Made by a program: the position numbers and the translations under genes. 64,000 bases of DNA from Acidobacteriota bacterium (lineage in GTDB: Bacteria; Acidobacteriota; Vicinamibacteria; Vicinamibacterales; UBA2999): positions 62,001 through 126,000 of the forward strand of contig CANKJK010000010.1 in assembly GCA_947482665.1 (NCBI GenBank), read 5' to 3'. Shown in pieces: positions 16,060-25,008 of this stretch (positions within the stretch are counted from its first letter, which is position 1; every line of letters begins with the position of its first letter). Under the pieces are notes generated by a model. It saw nothing but the letters and a program-made list of their open reading frames with translations. It searched no databases and had not been told where the DNA came from.

Positions 16060-18251
16060 GTCCGGGACTCCACGAGCTTCCGCACCAGGCGATCCGTGCG
16101 CGCGGCGTGCGCCAGCTGGGCCTCGGCATCGGGCGTCCCAATCGCCCGCAGGGCCTGGATCGCGCCGGTCTTCATGGCACGCTGCCGGCTGCGGGCGAAG
16201 CGCTTTCGGCGCAGCAGCGTGGTCACGAGGGCCGGCACGGCCCGCTCATCTTTCAGGCGCCCGAGGGCCCGGATCAGGCCGAGTGCGACAAGGTGCGCAT
16301 CCCCGAAGGGATCCGCGGCGTCCAGCATCCGGCAGAGCAGGGGCACGGCTCGCCGATCGCCCGCGCTGACGACAGCGTCCAGCATGGACGAACGGCTGTC
16401 GTCCGAGGCCTGCTCAAGAGCGTGCTGCAGCGCGTGTCCGGCGACCGGGTCGTCAATGCCCGAGAGCGCCGCGATGGCTGCGCGGGTGACCCGCGTGTCG
16501 CCGCGCCGCATCAGCGCCTGGAGCGGCGCGATGGCGGTCGGATGGTGGGTCCGTCCGAGGAGCGTGGCCGTGCTCCACTGCGTCCGCCAGTGAGGGGCAT
16601 CGGCGAGCGTGGCCAGAGGAGCCACCGCGGCGTCACCGAATCCGCGCACGATGGCTGCGGCTCGCGTCCAGGCCACGCCGTCCGGCTCAGTGGCCAGAGG
16701 CGCGGTGAGTGCGGCGACAGAGCGGGGGCCGAGCAGGCGGCAGCACTGGGCGAAGTGTTCGGCGGCGGAGGCCTCCAGGTCGCCGAGGACGGAGGCGGCG
16801 GAGGCCAGAGCGGCTGACTGAGCCAGGTCCGTCAGCGCCGCCCGGCAGGCCGCCTGCGTGACCGCGCCAGGGGTGTTGGCCGACGCGGAGAGCACTCCCG
16901 CCACCTGGCAGGCATCGTCGAATGCGCCGCACATCAGGACGTCTTCGCCGAGCGCCGCGAGGTCGCGGGCGATCTCGATTGCCCGCTCGCCGGAGTCCTC
17001 GATGCTCAACAGGTCCGTCAGCATCTGGACCGACAGGCGTCGCACGTGGTCCTGGTCGATGGACGCCATCCACCCGGGCAACTGCTCCGGCAGGCCGCGT
17101 TCGGCCATCTCGCGCGCGCGGAGGTCGGCGCCGGCGAGCGTGGTCTGGTAGGACTCGGACACATACGGCCGCTCGTCGTAGTCGAGGAGCAGCGCTTCCA
17201 TCGAGGCCCATGCCACGCCGAACTGGCCTCCCCGGCCGAAGTCCGTGTCGGAGAGGAACGAGCGCGTCATCGTCAGGACCCGTTGCCGACGCTCGACATC
17301 GGGCGCAATCGTACCGAAGATCTGCGCCAGACGGGCCGTGGCTCGACCGTCGCGTGAGAGAGCGCCGGCCAGGAGCTGCGCGACCTGTTGGTCGTCAAAT
17401 GCGGCCGCCAGTCTGGAGACGATCGGCTCGGCGTGTTCCACGTCGTCGAGCTGCATCATCTGAAGGACGACGTGGGGATTCAGGGACGACGCGGCGGCGG
17501 CCACGTTCCTGAGGACGGCCGGCACGCGGTCTGGCTCCACGACCTGCACAAGCGAGGTCAGGTGCCGGAAGACGGCGAGCACGGTTGCCGCCTGTGTCGT
17601 GATGAGCGGGGAACCGTCGGCCGCGCACTTCGGCGCCGCCACGTCCACGGCCAGCATGCCGATCTGTTCGGCCGTGCCGGCGATCTCGAGCAGGCGTTGC
17701 TGCTGGGCGTCATCGAACAGGCCGTCACCGGTCGCCATCGTCGAGACGATCGAGTGCCAGATGTCGTCCCGGTGGCCGCTGCCCTGGGAGACGTCACCGT
17801 CCCGCAGGAGCTGGGCGAAGTTGATGGCCTCGATGACGACCGACGCGTGGCCAGAGGCGGCCCACCAGGCGGCCGGGCCTCCATCCGCGCGCACGTCCTC
17901 GGCCGGGCGGCTCAGCAGCGTGAGCAGCTGATGGAGGGCCGGCGGCGGCGTGCGGTCGAGAAAGGCGATCTGCTGGATGTCGCGCGCATGCAGGAGGCGC
18001 GCCGCGTCGACGACCGGCTGTTCCTCTGGCAAGGTAACGCCCGCCACGGCCAGCACCCGTGGGGTGACGGTGAACGCGATCGCTGAGGCTGGTGTGGCTG
18101 GGAGCGCCGCGGACAGGCGGGCGACCGCGGCCCCACAGGCCGGATGTTCGGGGGGATAGAGGCTCCAGCCGCGTACGGCGGCCACCAGCGCTCGGCTCAG
18201 CGCGACCGATTGCCGGACGAGCTCGGGAGCAAGTACCGGGGCCTGGGACAA
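16056..18251 (-). CDS. HEAT-repeat protein
   Basis: A 731-residue, mostly alpha-helical protein. The N-terminus ('VRGWSLYPPEHPACGAAVARL', then 'RDIQQIAFLDRTPPPALHQLLTLLSRP') resembles the first 130 residues of the following HD-GYP protein. The C-terminal ~250 residues contain HEAT/PBS-lyase-like repeats such as 'ATLLGRTHHPTAIAPLQALMRRGDTRVTRAAIAALSGI' and 'PFGDAHLVALGLIRALGRLKDERAVPALVTTLL'. No signal peptide; likely a cytoplasmic scaffold. The only plausible start is TTG 18251, 7 bases after a perfect TATAAT. It is co-transcribed with the HD-GYP gene and is probably its partner. Confidence 0.78.
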   Translation of the reverse strand: MSQAPVLAPELVRQSVALSRALVAAVRGWSLYPPEHPACGAAVARLSAALPATPASAIAFTVTPRVLAVAGVTLPEEQPVVDAARLLHARDIQQIAFLDRTPPPALHQLLTLLSRPAEDVRADGGPAAWWAASGHASVVIEAINFAQLLRDGDVSQGSGHRDDIWHSIVSTMATGDGLFDDAQQQRLLEIAGTAEQIGMLAVDVAAPKCAADGSPLITTQAATVLAVFRHLTSLVQVVEPDRVPAVLRNVAAAASSLNPHVVLQMMQLDDVEHAEPIVSRLAAAFDDQQVAQLLAGALSRDGRATARLAQIFGTIAPDVERRQRVLTMTRSFLSDTDFGRGGQFGVAWASMEALLLDYDERPYVSESYQTTLAGADLRAREMAERGLPEQLPGWMASIDQDHVRRLSVQMLTDLLSIEDSGERAIEIARDLAALGEDVLMCGAFDDACQVAGVLSASANTPGAVTQAACRAALTDLAQSAALASAASVLGDLEASAAEHFAQCCRLLGPRSVAALTAPLATEPDGVAWTRAAAIVRGFGDAAVAPLATLADAPHWRTQWSTATLLGRTHHPTAIAPLQALMRRGDTRVTRAAIAALSGIDDPVAGHALQHALEQASDDSRSSMLDAVVSAGDRRAVPLLCRMLDAADPFGDAHLVALGLIRALGRLKDERAVPALVTTLLRRKRFARSRQRAMKTGAIQALRAIGTPDAEAQLAHAARTDRLVRKLVESRT

Positions 18252-18258
18252 CGGAGTG

Positions 18259-18266
18259 ATTATACT
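18259..18266. promoter_or_regulatory. Overlapping divergent -10 boxes
   Basis: On the minus strand TATAAT (18264-18259) lies 7 bases before the TTG start of the HEAT gene. On the plus strand TATACT (18261-18266) serves the nucleoside operon, followed by an AAGGA Shine-Dalgarno sequence and ATG 18290. The two hexamers share four base pairs, so RNA polymerase can occupy only one direction at a time. Confidence 0.6.
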
Positions 18267-18289
18267 GGCCGCTCCTAAGGAACCGACCC

Positions 18290-19594
18290 ATGCGCGCAGT
18301 CGACACGATCATCCGGAAACGCGACGGGCACAGCCTCACCCAGGCCGAGATCGACGCGTTTGTCTCTGGGTTGGCCAATGGCACGTGGCAGGACTATCAG
18401 GCCTCGGCGCTGCTCATGGCCATTGTGCTCAACGGCATGTCTCCCGAGGAGACCGCGCATCTGACGGACGCGATGCTCAGGTCCGGTGAGCGAATGGACC
18501 TTTCCGACGTCCCTGGCGTGAAGGTCGGCAAGCACAGCACGGGCGGCGTGGGCGACAAGGTCTCGATCGCGCTGGCGCCGGTGGTCGCCGCGTGTGGCGT
18601 GGTGGTGCCGAAGATGTCGGGCCGCGGGCTCGGGCACACAGGCGGCACGCTCGACAAGCTGGAATCCATTCCGGGCTTCCGGATCGGCCTGTCGATCGAG
18701 GAATTCAAGGAGGTGCTTCGCGATGTGGGCACCTGCATGATCGGGCAGTCGGCCACGCTCGCTCCCGCCGACAAGAAGCTCTATGCGCTGCGGGACGTGA
18801 CGGGCACCGTGGACAGCCTGCCGCTCATCGCCTCATCCATCATGAGCAAGAAGCTTGCGGAGGGCACCAGCGCGCTGGTGCTCGACGTGAAGTGCGGCGA
18901 CGGGGCCTTCATGCGGGACGTGACCCAGGCTCGGGCGCTCGCGGCGGCGATGGTGGCCATCGGTGCCAGGGCCGGCGTGCGGACGGAAGGTGTCATCACC
19001 GACATGGACGCACCGCTCGGCGTGGCCGTCGGCAATGCGCTCGAGATCGTGGAGTGCGTGGACGTCCTGAAGGGCGGCGGGCCCGCCGATGTCCGTCACG
19101 TCACACGGCGGCTCGCGGCGCGGATGCTCGTGCTGGCCGGCCTGGGCCACGACGAGGCCACCGCGGTGACCGCGGTTGACCGGGCCATTGACTCGGGCGA
19201 GGCGTTGGACCGCTTCCAGCGGATGGTGGCGGCGCAGGGGGGAGACCCCCGTATCTGCGACGATGTCTCGCGGCTGCCCTCCGCGCCCGGTGTCGAGCTG
19301 CTGCGGGCGGATCGTCAGGGCTACGTGACGCGCATGGCCGCGAAGGCTATCGGCCGTGCGAGCTGTGCGCTCGGCGCCGGGCGGAATGCTGTGGGCGATC
19401 CGGTGGATCACGGCGTTGGTCTGCTGCTGCGCGCCAAGCCGGGCGACCTGGTGGCGAAGGGCGACGTCGTGCTGGAGCTGCGTCACCGGGACGCCCGTGG
19501 TCTTGAGGACGCGCTGATCTTGTGCCGGGAAGCCGTCGCCATCGGCGATGAAGCACCGGCACCACGACCGAAGATTCTTGAGGAGGTACGGTGA
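18290..19594 (+). CDS. Pyrimidine-nucleoside / thymidine phosphorylase
   Basis: A 434-residue homodimeric phosphorylase of the DeoA/Pdp family, which converts thymidine (and perhaps uridine) plus phosphate to base and (deoxy)ribose-1-phosphate. Seen: the N-terminal 'IIRKRDGHSLTQAEIDAFV', the phosphate-site signature 'KHSTGGVGDKVS', 'SGRGLGHTGGTLDKLESIPGF', and 'DVKCGDGAFM'. Length matches the family. It has its own promoter (TATACT 18261-18266) and an AAGGA site 9 bases before ATG. It is the first gene of a four-gene salvage operon and overlaps the transporter start as GTGA. Confidence 0.93.
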   Translation: MRAVDTIIRKRDGHSLTQAEIDAFVSGLANGTWQDYQASALLMAIVLNGMSPEETAHLTDAMLRSGERMDLSDVPGVKVGKHSTGGVGDKVSIALAPVVAACGVVVPKMSGRGLGHTGGTLDKLESIPGFRIGLSIEEFKEVLRDVGTCMIGQSATLAPADKKLYALRDVTGTVDSLPLIASSIMSKKLAEGTSALVLDVKCGDGAFMRDVTQARALAAAMVAIGARAGVRTEGVITDMDAPLGVAVGNALEIVECVDVLKGGGPADVRHVTRRLAARMLVLAGLGHDEATAVTAVDRAIDSGEALDRFQRMVAAQGGDPRICDDVSRLPSAPGVELLRADRQGYVTRMAAKAIGRASCALGAGRNAVGDPVDHGVGLLLRAKPGDLVAKGDVVLELRHRDARGLEDALILCREAVAIGDEAPAPRPKILEEVR

Positions 19595-20967
19595 CAGCAC
19601 ACACTGGAGAGCCCGGCGCAGCCGGAACGGTACGGACGGGCTGGCAGCCGTGGACCCGTCGTGACACGCTCGTGGCGGGCGTACTCGTCGTGGCCGCGCT
19701 GGCGGCCGTCTTCCTCGCGTCCAACGGGCTTCCGCGCCTGCAGCCATTGGCGGGCCTCGCCCTGATCCTGGGCCTCGCCTACGCGTGCTCCTCGGCGCGT
19801 CACGCCATCGACTACCGGACGGTGGCGTGGGGGCTCGGGCTGCAGTTCCTCTTCGCGGTCCTCGTCCTCAAGACCGAGGCGGGACAGCGGACGTTCCAGA
19901 CGCTCGGCTCCGTCATCAACAAGGTGCTCGACTTTGCCTTTGTCGGGTCGTCCTTTGTCTTTGGCCCGCTCGGCAGCAAAGAGGTGTGGCCGAGAATCAT
20001 GACGACGGTCCTCGGACCCGAGGGCGCGCAGTACGGCGTCATCTTCGCCTTTCAGGTGCTCCCTACCATCATCTTCATCGCGGCCCTGTTCGCGATGCTC
20101 TACTACTTCGGTGTCATGCAGATCGTGGTGCGGGTGTTTGCCGTGGCCATGCGCTGGGTGATGAAGGCGAGCGGCGCCGAGACGCTGAATGTCGCCGCCA
20201 GCATCTTCATGGGACAGACGGAAGCGCCGCTGACGATTCGGCCATTCCTGCCCAAGATGACCGAGTCGGAGCTGATGACGGTCATGACCTCCGGCATGGC
20301 GCACATCTCGGGTGGCATCATGGCCGCCTACATCCTGTTCGGCATCGAGGCCAAGCACCTGCTGACGGCGGTCATCATGACCGCCCCGGGCACGCTGATG
20401 ATGGCCAAGCTCTTCGTGCCGGAGACGGGCGTGCCGGAAACGATGGGCAGCGTGAAGCTGGACGTCGAACGAACCGACGTCAATGTCATTGACGCGATCG
20501 GGCGTGGCACGGGTGAAGGGTTGCAGTTGGCGTTGAACGTGGGCGCGATGCTGATTTCCTTCCTCGCCCTGATTGCGCTCGTCAACGCCGTGCTGGGCCT
20601 GGCGGGTTTGAGCATGCAGCAGGTGCTGGGGTGGGCGTTTGCGCCTGTGGCCTGGGGGCTCGGCGTGCCCTGGCATGACGCGACGACGGTGGGGAACCTG
20701 CTCGGGACCCGCATGGTGCTGAATGAGTTCGTGGCCTATTCCCAGCTGGGTCCGCTCAAGAGCGCACTGGATCCAAAGTCCTTCACGATCGCGACCTTCG
20801 CGCTGTGTGGATTCGCGAACTTCAGCTCCATCGGCATTCAGATCGGCGGCATTGGCGCACTGGTGCCCGAGCGGCGTCACGACCTGGCGCGCCTGGGTCT
20901 GCGCGCGATGCTGGCCGGCACGTTCGCCAACTTCATCACCGCGACGATCGCGGGCATCCTGCTGTGA
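19591..20967 (+). CDS. Concentrative nucleoside transporter (NupC/CNT family)
   Basis: A 458-residue inner-membrane transporter with about 10 hydrophobic segments. CNT signatures are seen: 'ASIFMGQTEAPLTIRPFLPKM', 'SGMAHISGGIMAAYI', 'GTRMVLNEFVAY' and 'ALCGFANFSSIGIQIGGIG'. It imports nucleosides with H+ or Na+. The GTG start has an excellent GAGGAGG site just upstream and overlaps the phosphorylase stop. Its own end overlaps the purine phosphorylase GTG. Its place between the pyrimidine and purine phosphorylases fits supply of both enzymes. Confidence 0.92.
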   Translation: MTAHTGEPGAAGTVRTGWQPWTRRDTLVAGVLVVAALAAVFLASNGLPRLQPLAGLALILGLAYACSSARHAIDYRTVAWGLGLQFLFAVLVLKTEAGQRTFQTLGSVINKVLDFAFVGSSFVFGPLGSKEVWPRIMTTVLGPEGAQYGVIFAFQVLPTIIFIAALFAMLYYFGVMQIVVRVFAVAMRWVMKASGAETLNVAASIFMGQTEAPLTIRPFLPKMTESELMTVMTSGMAHISGGIMAAYILFGIEAKHLLTAVIMTAPGTLMMAKLFVPETGVPETMGSVKLDVERTDVNVIDAIGRGTGEGLQLALNVGAMLISFLALIALVNAVLGLAGLSMQQVLGWAFAPVAWGLGVPWHDATTVGNLLGTRMVLNEFVAYSQLGPLKSALDPKSFTIATFALCGFANFSSIGIQIGGIGALVPERRHDLARLGLRAMLAGTFANFITATIAGILL

Positions 20968-21791
20968 GCGCCGTCGATCTCTGTGGCCGCATCGACGCCG
21001 CGGCCTCGGCCGTGCTGGCGCGGTGTGGCACGCCGCCGTCGACGGCGATCGTGCTGGGATCGGGGCTGGGTGACTTCGCCGATTCGTTGGGGGACGCCGT
21101 GACGATCCCCTACGGCGATATCCCGCACTGGCCGGTGTCACGCGTGATTGGCCACGCGGGGAAGCTTGTCGTGGCGACGATCCACGGCCGCCGTGTGGCC
21201 GTGCTCTCAGGACGCGCGCACTTCTACGAGGGCCACGACATGGCGACTGTCGTCTTCGCCACGCGCGTGATGGCCCGCGCCGGTGTCCGGGAACTCATCC
21301 TCACGAATGCGGCCGGCGGCATCAACACCGGTTTCGCCAGTGGCGCGCTGATGGTGATGGACGACCATCTGAACCTGATGGGCACCAATCCGCTCGTGGG
21401 CGCGAATGACGAGCGGTTGGGCCCGCGGTTTCCCGACATGAGCGAGGTCTACTCGGCCCGGCTCCGGCGGATCGCCGACGCGGCGGCCACGTCGAGGGGC
21501 GTGGCCGTCACGCACGGTATCTATGCCGGCCTGCATGGCCCCAGCTACGAGACGCCTGCCGAGATCCGCTACCTGCGCGCGATCGGCGCGGACGCGGTCG
21601 GCATGTCGACCGTGCCGGAGGCAATTGCGGCCCGGCACATGGGCGTCGAGGTGTTGGGCATCTCGTGCATCACGAACATGGCCGCGGGTGTCCTGCCGCA
21701 GGCGCTCGTGCACAGCGAGGTGCTGGAGACCGCGCAGCGCGTGAAGGGCGCCTTCATGGCGCTGCTGGAGGGGATCGTTGAGCGCCTCTGA
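20964..21791 (+). CDS. Purine-nucleoside phosphorylase
   Basis: A 275-residue trimeric-type purine nucleoside phosphorylase. Seen: phosphate-binding 'VLGSGLGDFAD', 'GHAGKL', 'LSGRAHFYEGHDM', 'LTNAAGGIN', 'YAGLHGPSYETPAEI' and 'VLGISCITNMAAG'. It splits inosine/guanosine with phosphate. The GTG start overlaps the transporter stop as GTGA, and the longer in-frame extension upstream lies wholly inside the transporter gene, so it is rejected. The next gene starts within its last 14 bases. Confidence 0.93.
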   Translation: MSAVDLCGRIDAAASAVLARCGTPPSTAIVLGSGLGDFADSLGDAVTIPYGDIPHWPVSRVIGHAGKLVVATIHGRRVAVLSGRAHFYEGHDMATVVFATRVMARAGVRELILTNAAGGINTGFASGALMVMDDHLNLMGTNPLVGANDERLGPRFPDMSEVYSARLRRIADAAATSRGVAVTHGIYAGLHGPSYETPAEIRYLRAIGADAVGMSTVPEAIAARHMGVEVLGISCITNMAAGVLPQALVHSEVLETAQRVKGAFMALLEGIVERL

Positions 21792-22179
21792 TGCCACGGC
21801 GCTCGTGGCGGCCGCGCGCGCCGTGCGGCTCAATGCCGCGGCCCGCTATTCCGGGTTCAAAGTGGGCGCGGCCCTTGAGGCCGAAGATGGCACCATCATC
21901 ACGGGCTGCAATGTGGAGAATGCGACCTACGGGCTGACCGTGTGCGCGGAGCGCGTGGCCGTGTTCAAGGCGATCTCCGAGGGGCATCGGCGGTTCCGGC
22001 GCGTGGTGGTCGTGGCCGATGCCGCGACACCAACCCCACCCTGTGGAGCGTGCCGGCAGATTCTCTGGGAGTTCGGCGGGAACCTTGAAGTGATCCTCGC
22101 CAATACGACCGAGGAGACTGGCCGCTACCAACTCGCCGATCTCTTTCCTCTGCCGTTTGACGGCGGCAGCCTGGAGTAG
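21778..22179 (+). CDS. cdd: Cytidine deaminase
   Basis: A 133-residue homotetrameric-type cytidine deaminase. Zinc and catalytic motif 'TVCAERVAVFKAI' (C-A-E) and 'PPCGACRQILWEF' (CxxC) are complete; 'YSGFKVGAALEA' and 'GCNVENATYGLT' bind substrate. The start is TTG 21778, supported by GGAGGGG about 6 bases upstream and by overlap with the phosphorylase. It produces uridine/deoxyuridine for the pyrimidine phosphorylase at the head of the operon, so the operon covers uptake and breakdown of both nucleoside classes. Confidence 0.93.
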   Translation: MSASDATALVAAARAVRLNAAARYSGFKVGAALEAEDGTIITGCNVENATYGLTVCAERVAVFKAISEGHRRFRRVVVVADAATPTPPCGACRQILWEFGGNLEVILANTTEETGRYQLADLFPLPFDGGSLE

Positions 22180-22182
22180 CAG

Positions 22183-22287
22183 CTACTTCTTCGAGGGAGC
22201 GGCCGTAGGATTCTGGTCGGCACCTGAGTCCTCCGTGTACTTCAGATACGGCGTCAGTCGCGTTGCCGCTGGGGAGGCATTACACGC
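22183..22287 (-). pseudogene. Possible 3' remnant of a coding region
   Basis: On the minus strand an open stretch of 34 codons ends at TAG 22183-22185 and reads '...ATRLTPYLKYTEDSGADQNP...PSKK'. It has GC-rich third positions like the surrounding genes. A TGA (22288-22290) closes it upstream and there is no start codon, so it is not a gene as it stands. The rest of the 240-base gap (to 22419) shows no clear gene or riboswitch. Confidence 0.2.
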
Positions 22288-22419
22288 TCATCGTATCGAG
22301 AGGTGTGCGCATCCTGGGCATGAACGCAAGCGGAGCACGCGTCTTCCCTGCGCAGGGTGACATCAGGGGAGACTGTGTCGGCGCTGAGAGGGTATTGTAG
22401 ACGACGGGATTGATAACGA

Positions 22420-23475
22420 ATGCTGCCGACTATTGCGTGGGACGACGACCAGATTGTGATGATTGACCAGCGCAAGCTGCCTGCCCGGGAGGTGTGGGTG
22501 CGCTGTGCCACGGCCACGCAGGTGGCCAAGGCGATTACCACCATGGTGATCCGGGGCGCCCCGGCCATCGGCGTGGCCGCCGCAATGGGTATCGCGCTTG
22601 AGGCTCGCCGCAGCCGGGCGGCCGGGACGAAGCAGTTCACGACCGAGTTTCAGAAGACCTGCGATCTGCTGGCGGCCACGCGGCCGACCGCGGTGAATCT
22701 CTTCTGGGGCATCGAGCGGATGAAACAGACCTTTGCCGAGGCGGCCGCCGCTGGCGCCTCCGTCGATGAGCTCAAGACGCGCCTTCGTTCGGCGGCGGAT
22801 CGGATTCACGATGACGATGTGGCGAGCTGCCGGGCCATCGGGCGCTTCGGGGCGACTCTGGTTCCGGACACCGCCTGCATCCTGACGCACTGCAACGCCG
22901 GTGCCCTGGCGACGGCCGGCTACGGTACGGCGCTCGGCGTGATCCGCGGGGCCGTGGAGGCGGGGAAGCGCGTCTCGGTGCTGGCCGATGAGACGCGGCC
23001 GTTTCTGCAGGGCGCCAGGCTGACCGCCTGGGAACTGGTCCGCGATGGCATCGACACGACGGTCATTACGGACAACATGGCCGGGGCGTTGATGCGGACC
23101 AGCACGATTGATCTCGTCGTCGTTGGCGCGGACCGCATCGCCGCCAATGGTGACGCGGCCAACAAGATCGGCACCTATTCGGTGGCCGTGCTGGCCAAGG
23201 AGCACGGCATTCCGTTCTATGTGGCAGCCCCGATGTCGACCATCGACCTGGCGACGGCTGACGGCAGCGGCATCCCGATCGAGGAGCGCCCCGAGCGAGA
23301 GGTGACGCACGTAGGCACATCGCGGCTCACACCGGTGGGCGCGAAGATCCGGAACCCGGCGTTTGATGTGACGCCGCACCGCTTCATCAGCGCCATCATC
23401 ACGGAGCGGGGCATTGCCCGGGCGCCCTTTGATGCGTCCCTGCGGGCGTTGGCCGGGCAGGCCAGCCGGGCCTGA
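22420..23475 (+). CDS. mtnA: S-methyl-5-thioribose-1-phosphate isomerase
   Basis: A 351-residue aldose-ketose isomerase of the methionine salvage pathway, converting methylthioribose-1-phosphate to methylthioribulose-1-phosphate. Seen: '[16 protein letters not shown]', '[19 protein letters not shown]' with the catalytic Cys, 'NMAGALM' and '[20 protein letters not shown]' with the catalytic Asp. Length is normal. A TATTGT box at 22393-22398 is a possible promoter. No other mtn genes are nearby. Together with the upstream phosphorylases it may link adenosine/methylthioadenosine breakdown to salvage. Confidence 0.93.
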   Translation: MLPTIAWDDDQIVMIDQRKLPAREVWVRCATATQVAKAITTMVIRGAPAIGVAAAMGIALEARRSRAAGTKQFTTEFQKTCDLLAATRPTAVNLFWGIERMKQTFAEAAAAGASVDELKTRLRSAADRIHDDDVASCRAIGRFGATLVPDTACILTHCNAGALATAGYGTALGVIRGAVEAGKRVSVLADETRPFLQGARLTAWELVRDGIDTTVITDNMAGALMRTSTIDLVVVGADRIAANGDAANKIGTYSVAVLAKEHGIPFYVAAPMSTIDLATADGSGIPIEERPEREVTHVGTSRLTPVGAKIRNPAFDVTPHRFISAIITERGIARAPFDASLRALAGQASRA

Positions 23476-23495
23476 GGCGCGGAGGCGAGTCGGCC

Positions 23496-24572
23496 GTGCC
23501 CTTCACGATGCTCGGCGTTGAGACGTCGTGTGATGAGACCAGCGCCGCACTGGTCTCGGAGACCGGTGACCCGTCGCACCCATGGCGGATCCACGCGAAC
23601 GTGGTCGCCTCCCAGGTGGCGCTGCACCGCGAGTGGGGCGGCGTGGTGCCGGAGCTCGCGTCCCGGCAGCACCTGCGAGACATCTGCCGTGTGGTCGAGG
23701 CGGCGTTCACCGAGGCCGGACTGACGCTGGATGATGTCGGTGGCGTGGCCGTCACCGAGGGGCCGGGTCTGGTCGGGTCACTCCTCGTGGGCGTCTCCTT
23801 TGCGAAGTCGCTGGCGTTTGCGCGCGGCCTGCCGCTGGTCGGCGTGCATCATCTGGCCGGGCACATCGAGTCCATTGTCCTGGAGCACGGCGAGATGCTG
23901 TTGCCAGCCGTGGTGCTGGTGGTCTCGGGAGGACACACCAGCCTCTACCGCGTCGACAGTCCTGGTTCCTACGTGCGTCTGGGCCGGACGCGGGATGATG
24001 CGGCTGGCGAAGCCTTCGACAAGGTCGCCAAGCTCATCGGCCTCGGCTACCCGGGCGGCCCTGCGATAGACCGGCTGGCCCGGCAGGGGCACGAGCGCGC
24101 CATCCGGTTTCCCAAGCTGCGTCTGACCCACGCGGATCGGAATGCCCCTGATCTACCAGGGACGCTCGACTTCAGCTTCAGCGGTTTGAAGACCGCCGTC
24201 CTCAGGCACGTGACGGCGCGCGTGGTGGCGTTGGGGCTGGAAGGGCCGGGCGCGTTGCCCGAGGGCGAGTGTGCCGACATCGCCGCCAGCTTTCAGTGGG
24301 CCGTCGTGGACACTCTGGTGGATCGCCTGATGCAGGCGGCGGCAGCGGAAGGTGCGGCGAGTCTCGGCATTGCCGGCGGGGTATCGGCGAACAGCCGTCT
24401 CCGGAGCCTGGCGACCGAACGGGCGGGTGCGGCCGGGTTGCCGCTGTCGATCCCGAGTCTTGCGCTGTCGACGGACAACGCGGCGATGATTGCCGCGGCG
24501 GGTCTGCGCCGGCTGCGGGCCGGGCACGTGTCTGGCTGGGACTTGAACGCGCACGCCACACTGGCCCTGTAG
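23496..24572 (+). CDS. tsaD: tRNA N6-adenosine threonylcarbamoyltransferase
   Basis: A 358-residue TsaD (formerly Gcp/YgjD), which transfers threonylcarbamoyl to A37 of ANN-decoding tRNAs with TsaB and TsaE. Seen: 'MLGVETSCDETSAALVS', iron-site 'HHLAGHIES', 'LVVSGGHTSLY', 'RDDAAGEAFDKVAKLIGLGYPGGP' and 'LGIAGGVSANSRLR', plus the final 'STDNAAMIAAAG'. The GTG start is preceded by GGAGG at 23481. The other tsa genes are not in the window. It lies 20 bases after mtnA and may be co-transcribed. Confidence 0.95.
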   Translation: MPFTMLGVETSCDETSAALVSETGDPSHPWRIHANVVASQVALHREWGGVVPELASRQHLRDICRVVEAAFTEAGLTLDDVGGVAVTEGPGLVGSLLVGVSFAKSLAFARGLPLVGVHHLAGHIESIVLEHGEMLLPAVVLVVSGGHTSLYRVDSPGSYVRLGRTRDDAAGEAFDKVAKLIGLGYPGGPAIDRLARQGHERAIRFPKLRLTHADRNAPDLPGTLDFSFSGLKTAVLRHVTARVVALGLEGPGALPEGECADIAASFQWAVVDTLVDRLMQAAAAEGAASLGIAGGVSANSRLRSLATERAGAAGLPLSIPSLALSTDNAAMIAAAGLRRLRAGHVSGWDLNAHATLAL

Positions 24573-24594
24573 GTATCTGAGGGAGGCGCCGTCC

Positions 24595-25008
24595 GTGAAG
24601 ACCCATACCGACTATCTGCTGTTCGAGACGGAGGCCCGGCAGGAGTTCGTACGCATCACCGACGACGTGAGCCGTATCGTGGCCGCGAGCGGCGTCACCG
24701 ATGGCATGGTGCTGGTCTCGGCCATGCACATCACCTCTGGCGTCTACGTGAATGACTGGGAAGATGGTCTGATTCACGATTTTCAGACGTGGCTGGAGAA
24801 ACTGGCGCCCGCGGGTCTGCCCTACCGGCATCACCAGACGGGCGAAGACAACGCCGATGCCCATCTCAAGCGGACCGTGATGGGACACCAGGTGATGTTG
24901 CCGATCACGCGGAGCCGGCTCGATCTCGGCCCGTGGGAACAGGTCTTCTATGCGGAGTTCGACGGGCAGCGACCGAAGCGCGTCGTCGTCAAGGTGATGG
25001 GGATCTAG
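24595..25008 (+). CDS. YjbQ/UPF0047 family protein (secondary thiamine-phosphate synthase-like)
   Basis: A 137-residue protein of the YjbQ family. Seen: 'VSAMHITSGVYVNDWEDGLIHDFQTWLEKLAP', 'HHQTGEDNADAHLKRTVMGHQVMLPI' with the conserved His/Glu/Asp cluster, and 'WEQVFYAEFDGQRPKRVVVKVMG'. Some members show weak thiamine phosphate synthase activity, but the physiological role is unsettled. The GTG start follows a GGGAGG site. Its stop shares a base with the GTG of the NUDIX gene. Confidence 0.88.
   Translation: MKTHTDYLLFETEARQEFVRITDDVSRIVAASGVTDGMVLVSAMHITSGVYVNDWEDGLIHDFQTWLEKLAPAGLPYRHHQTGEDNADAHLKRTVMGHQVMLPITRSRLDLGPWEQVFYAEFDGQRPKRVVVKVMGI

Noticed and set aside
19483-21141. 552-codon minus-strand open frame
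   Set aside because: Shadow of the nucleoside transporter and phosphorylase genes; Arg/His/Gln-rich and without domains.
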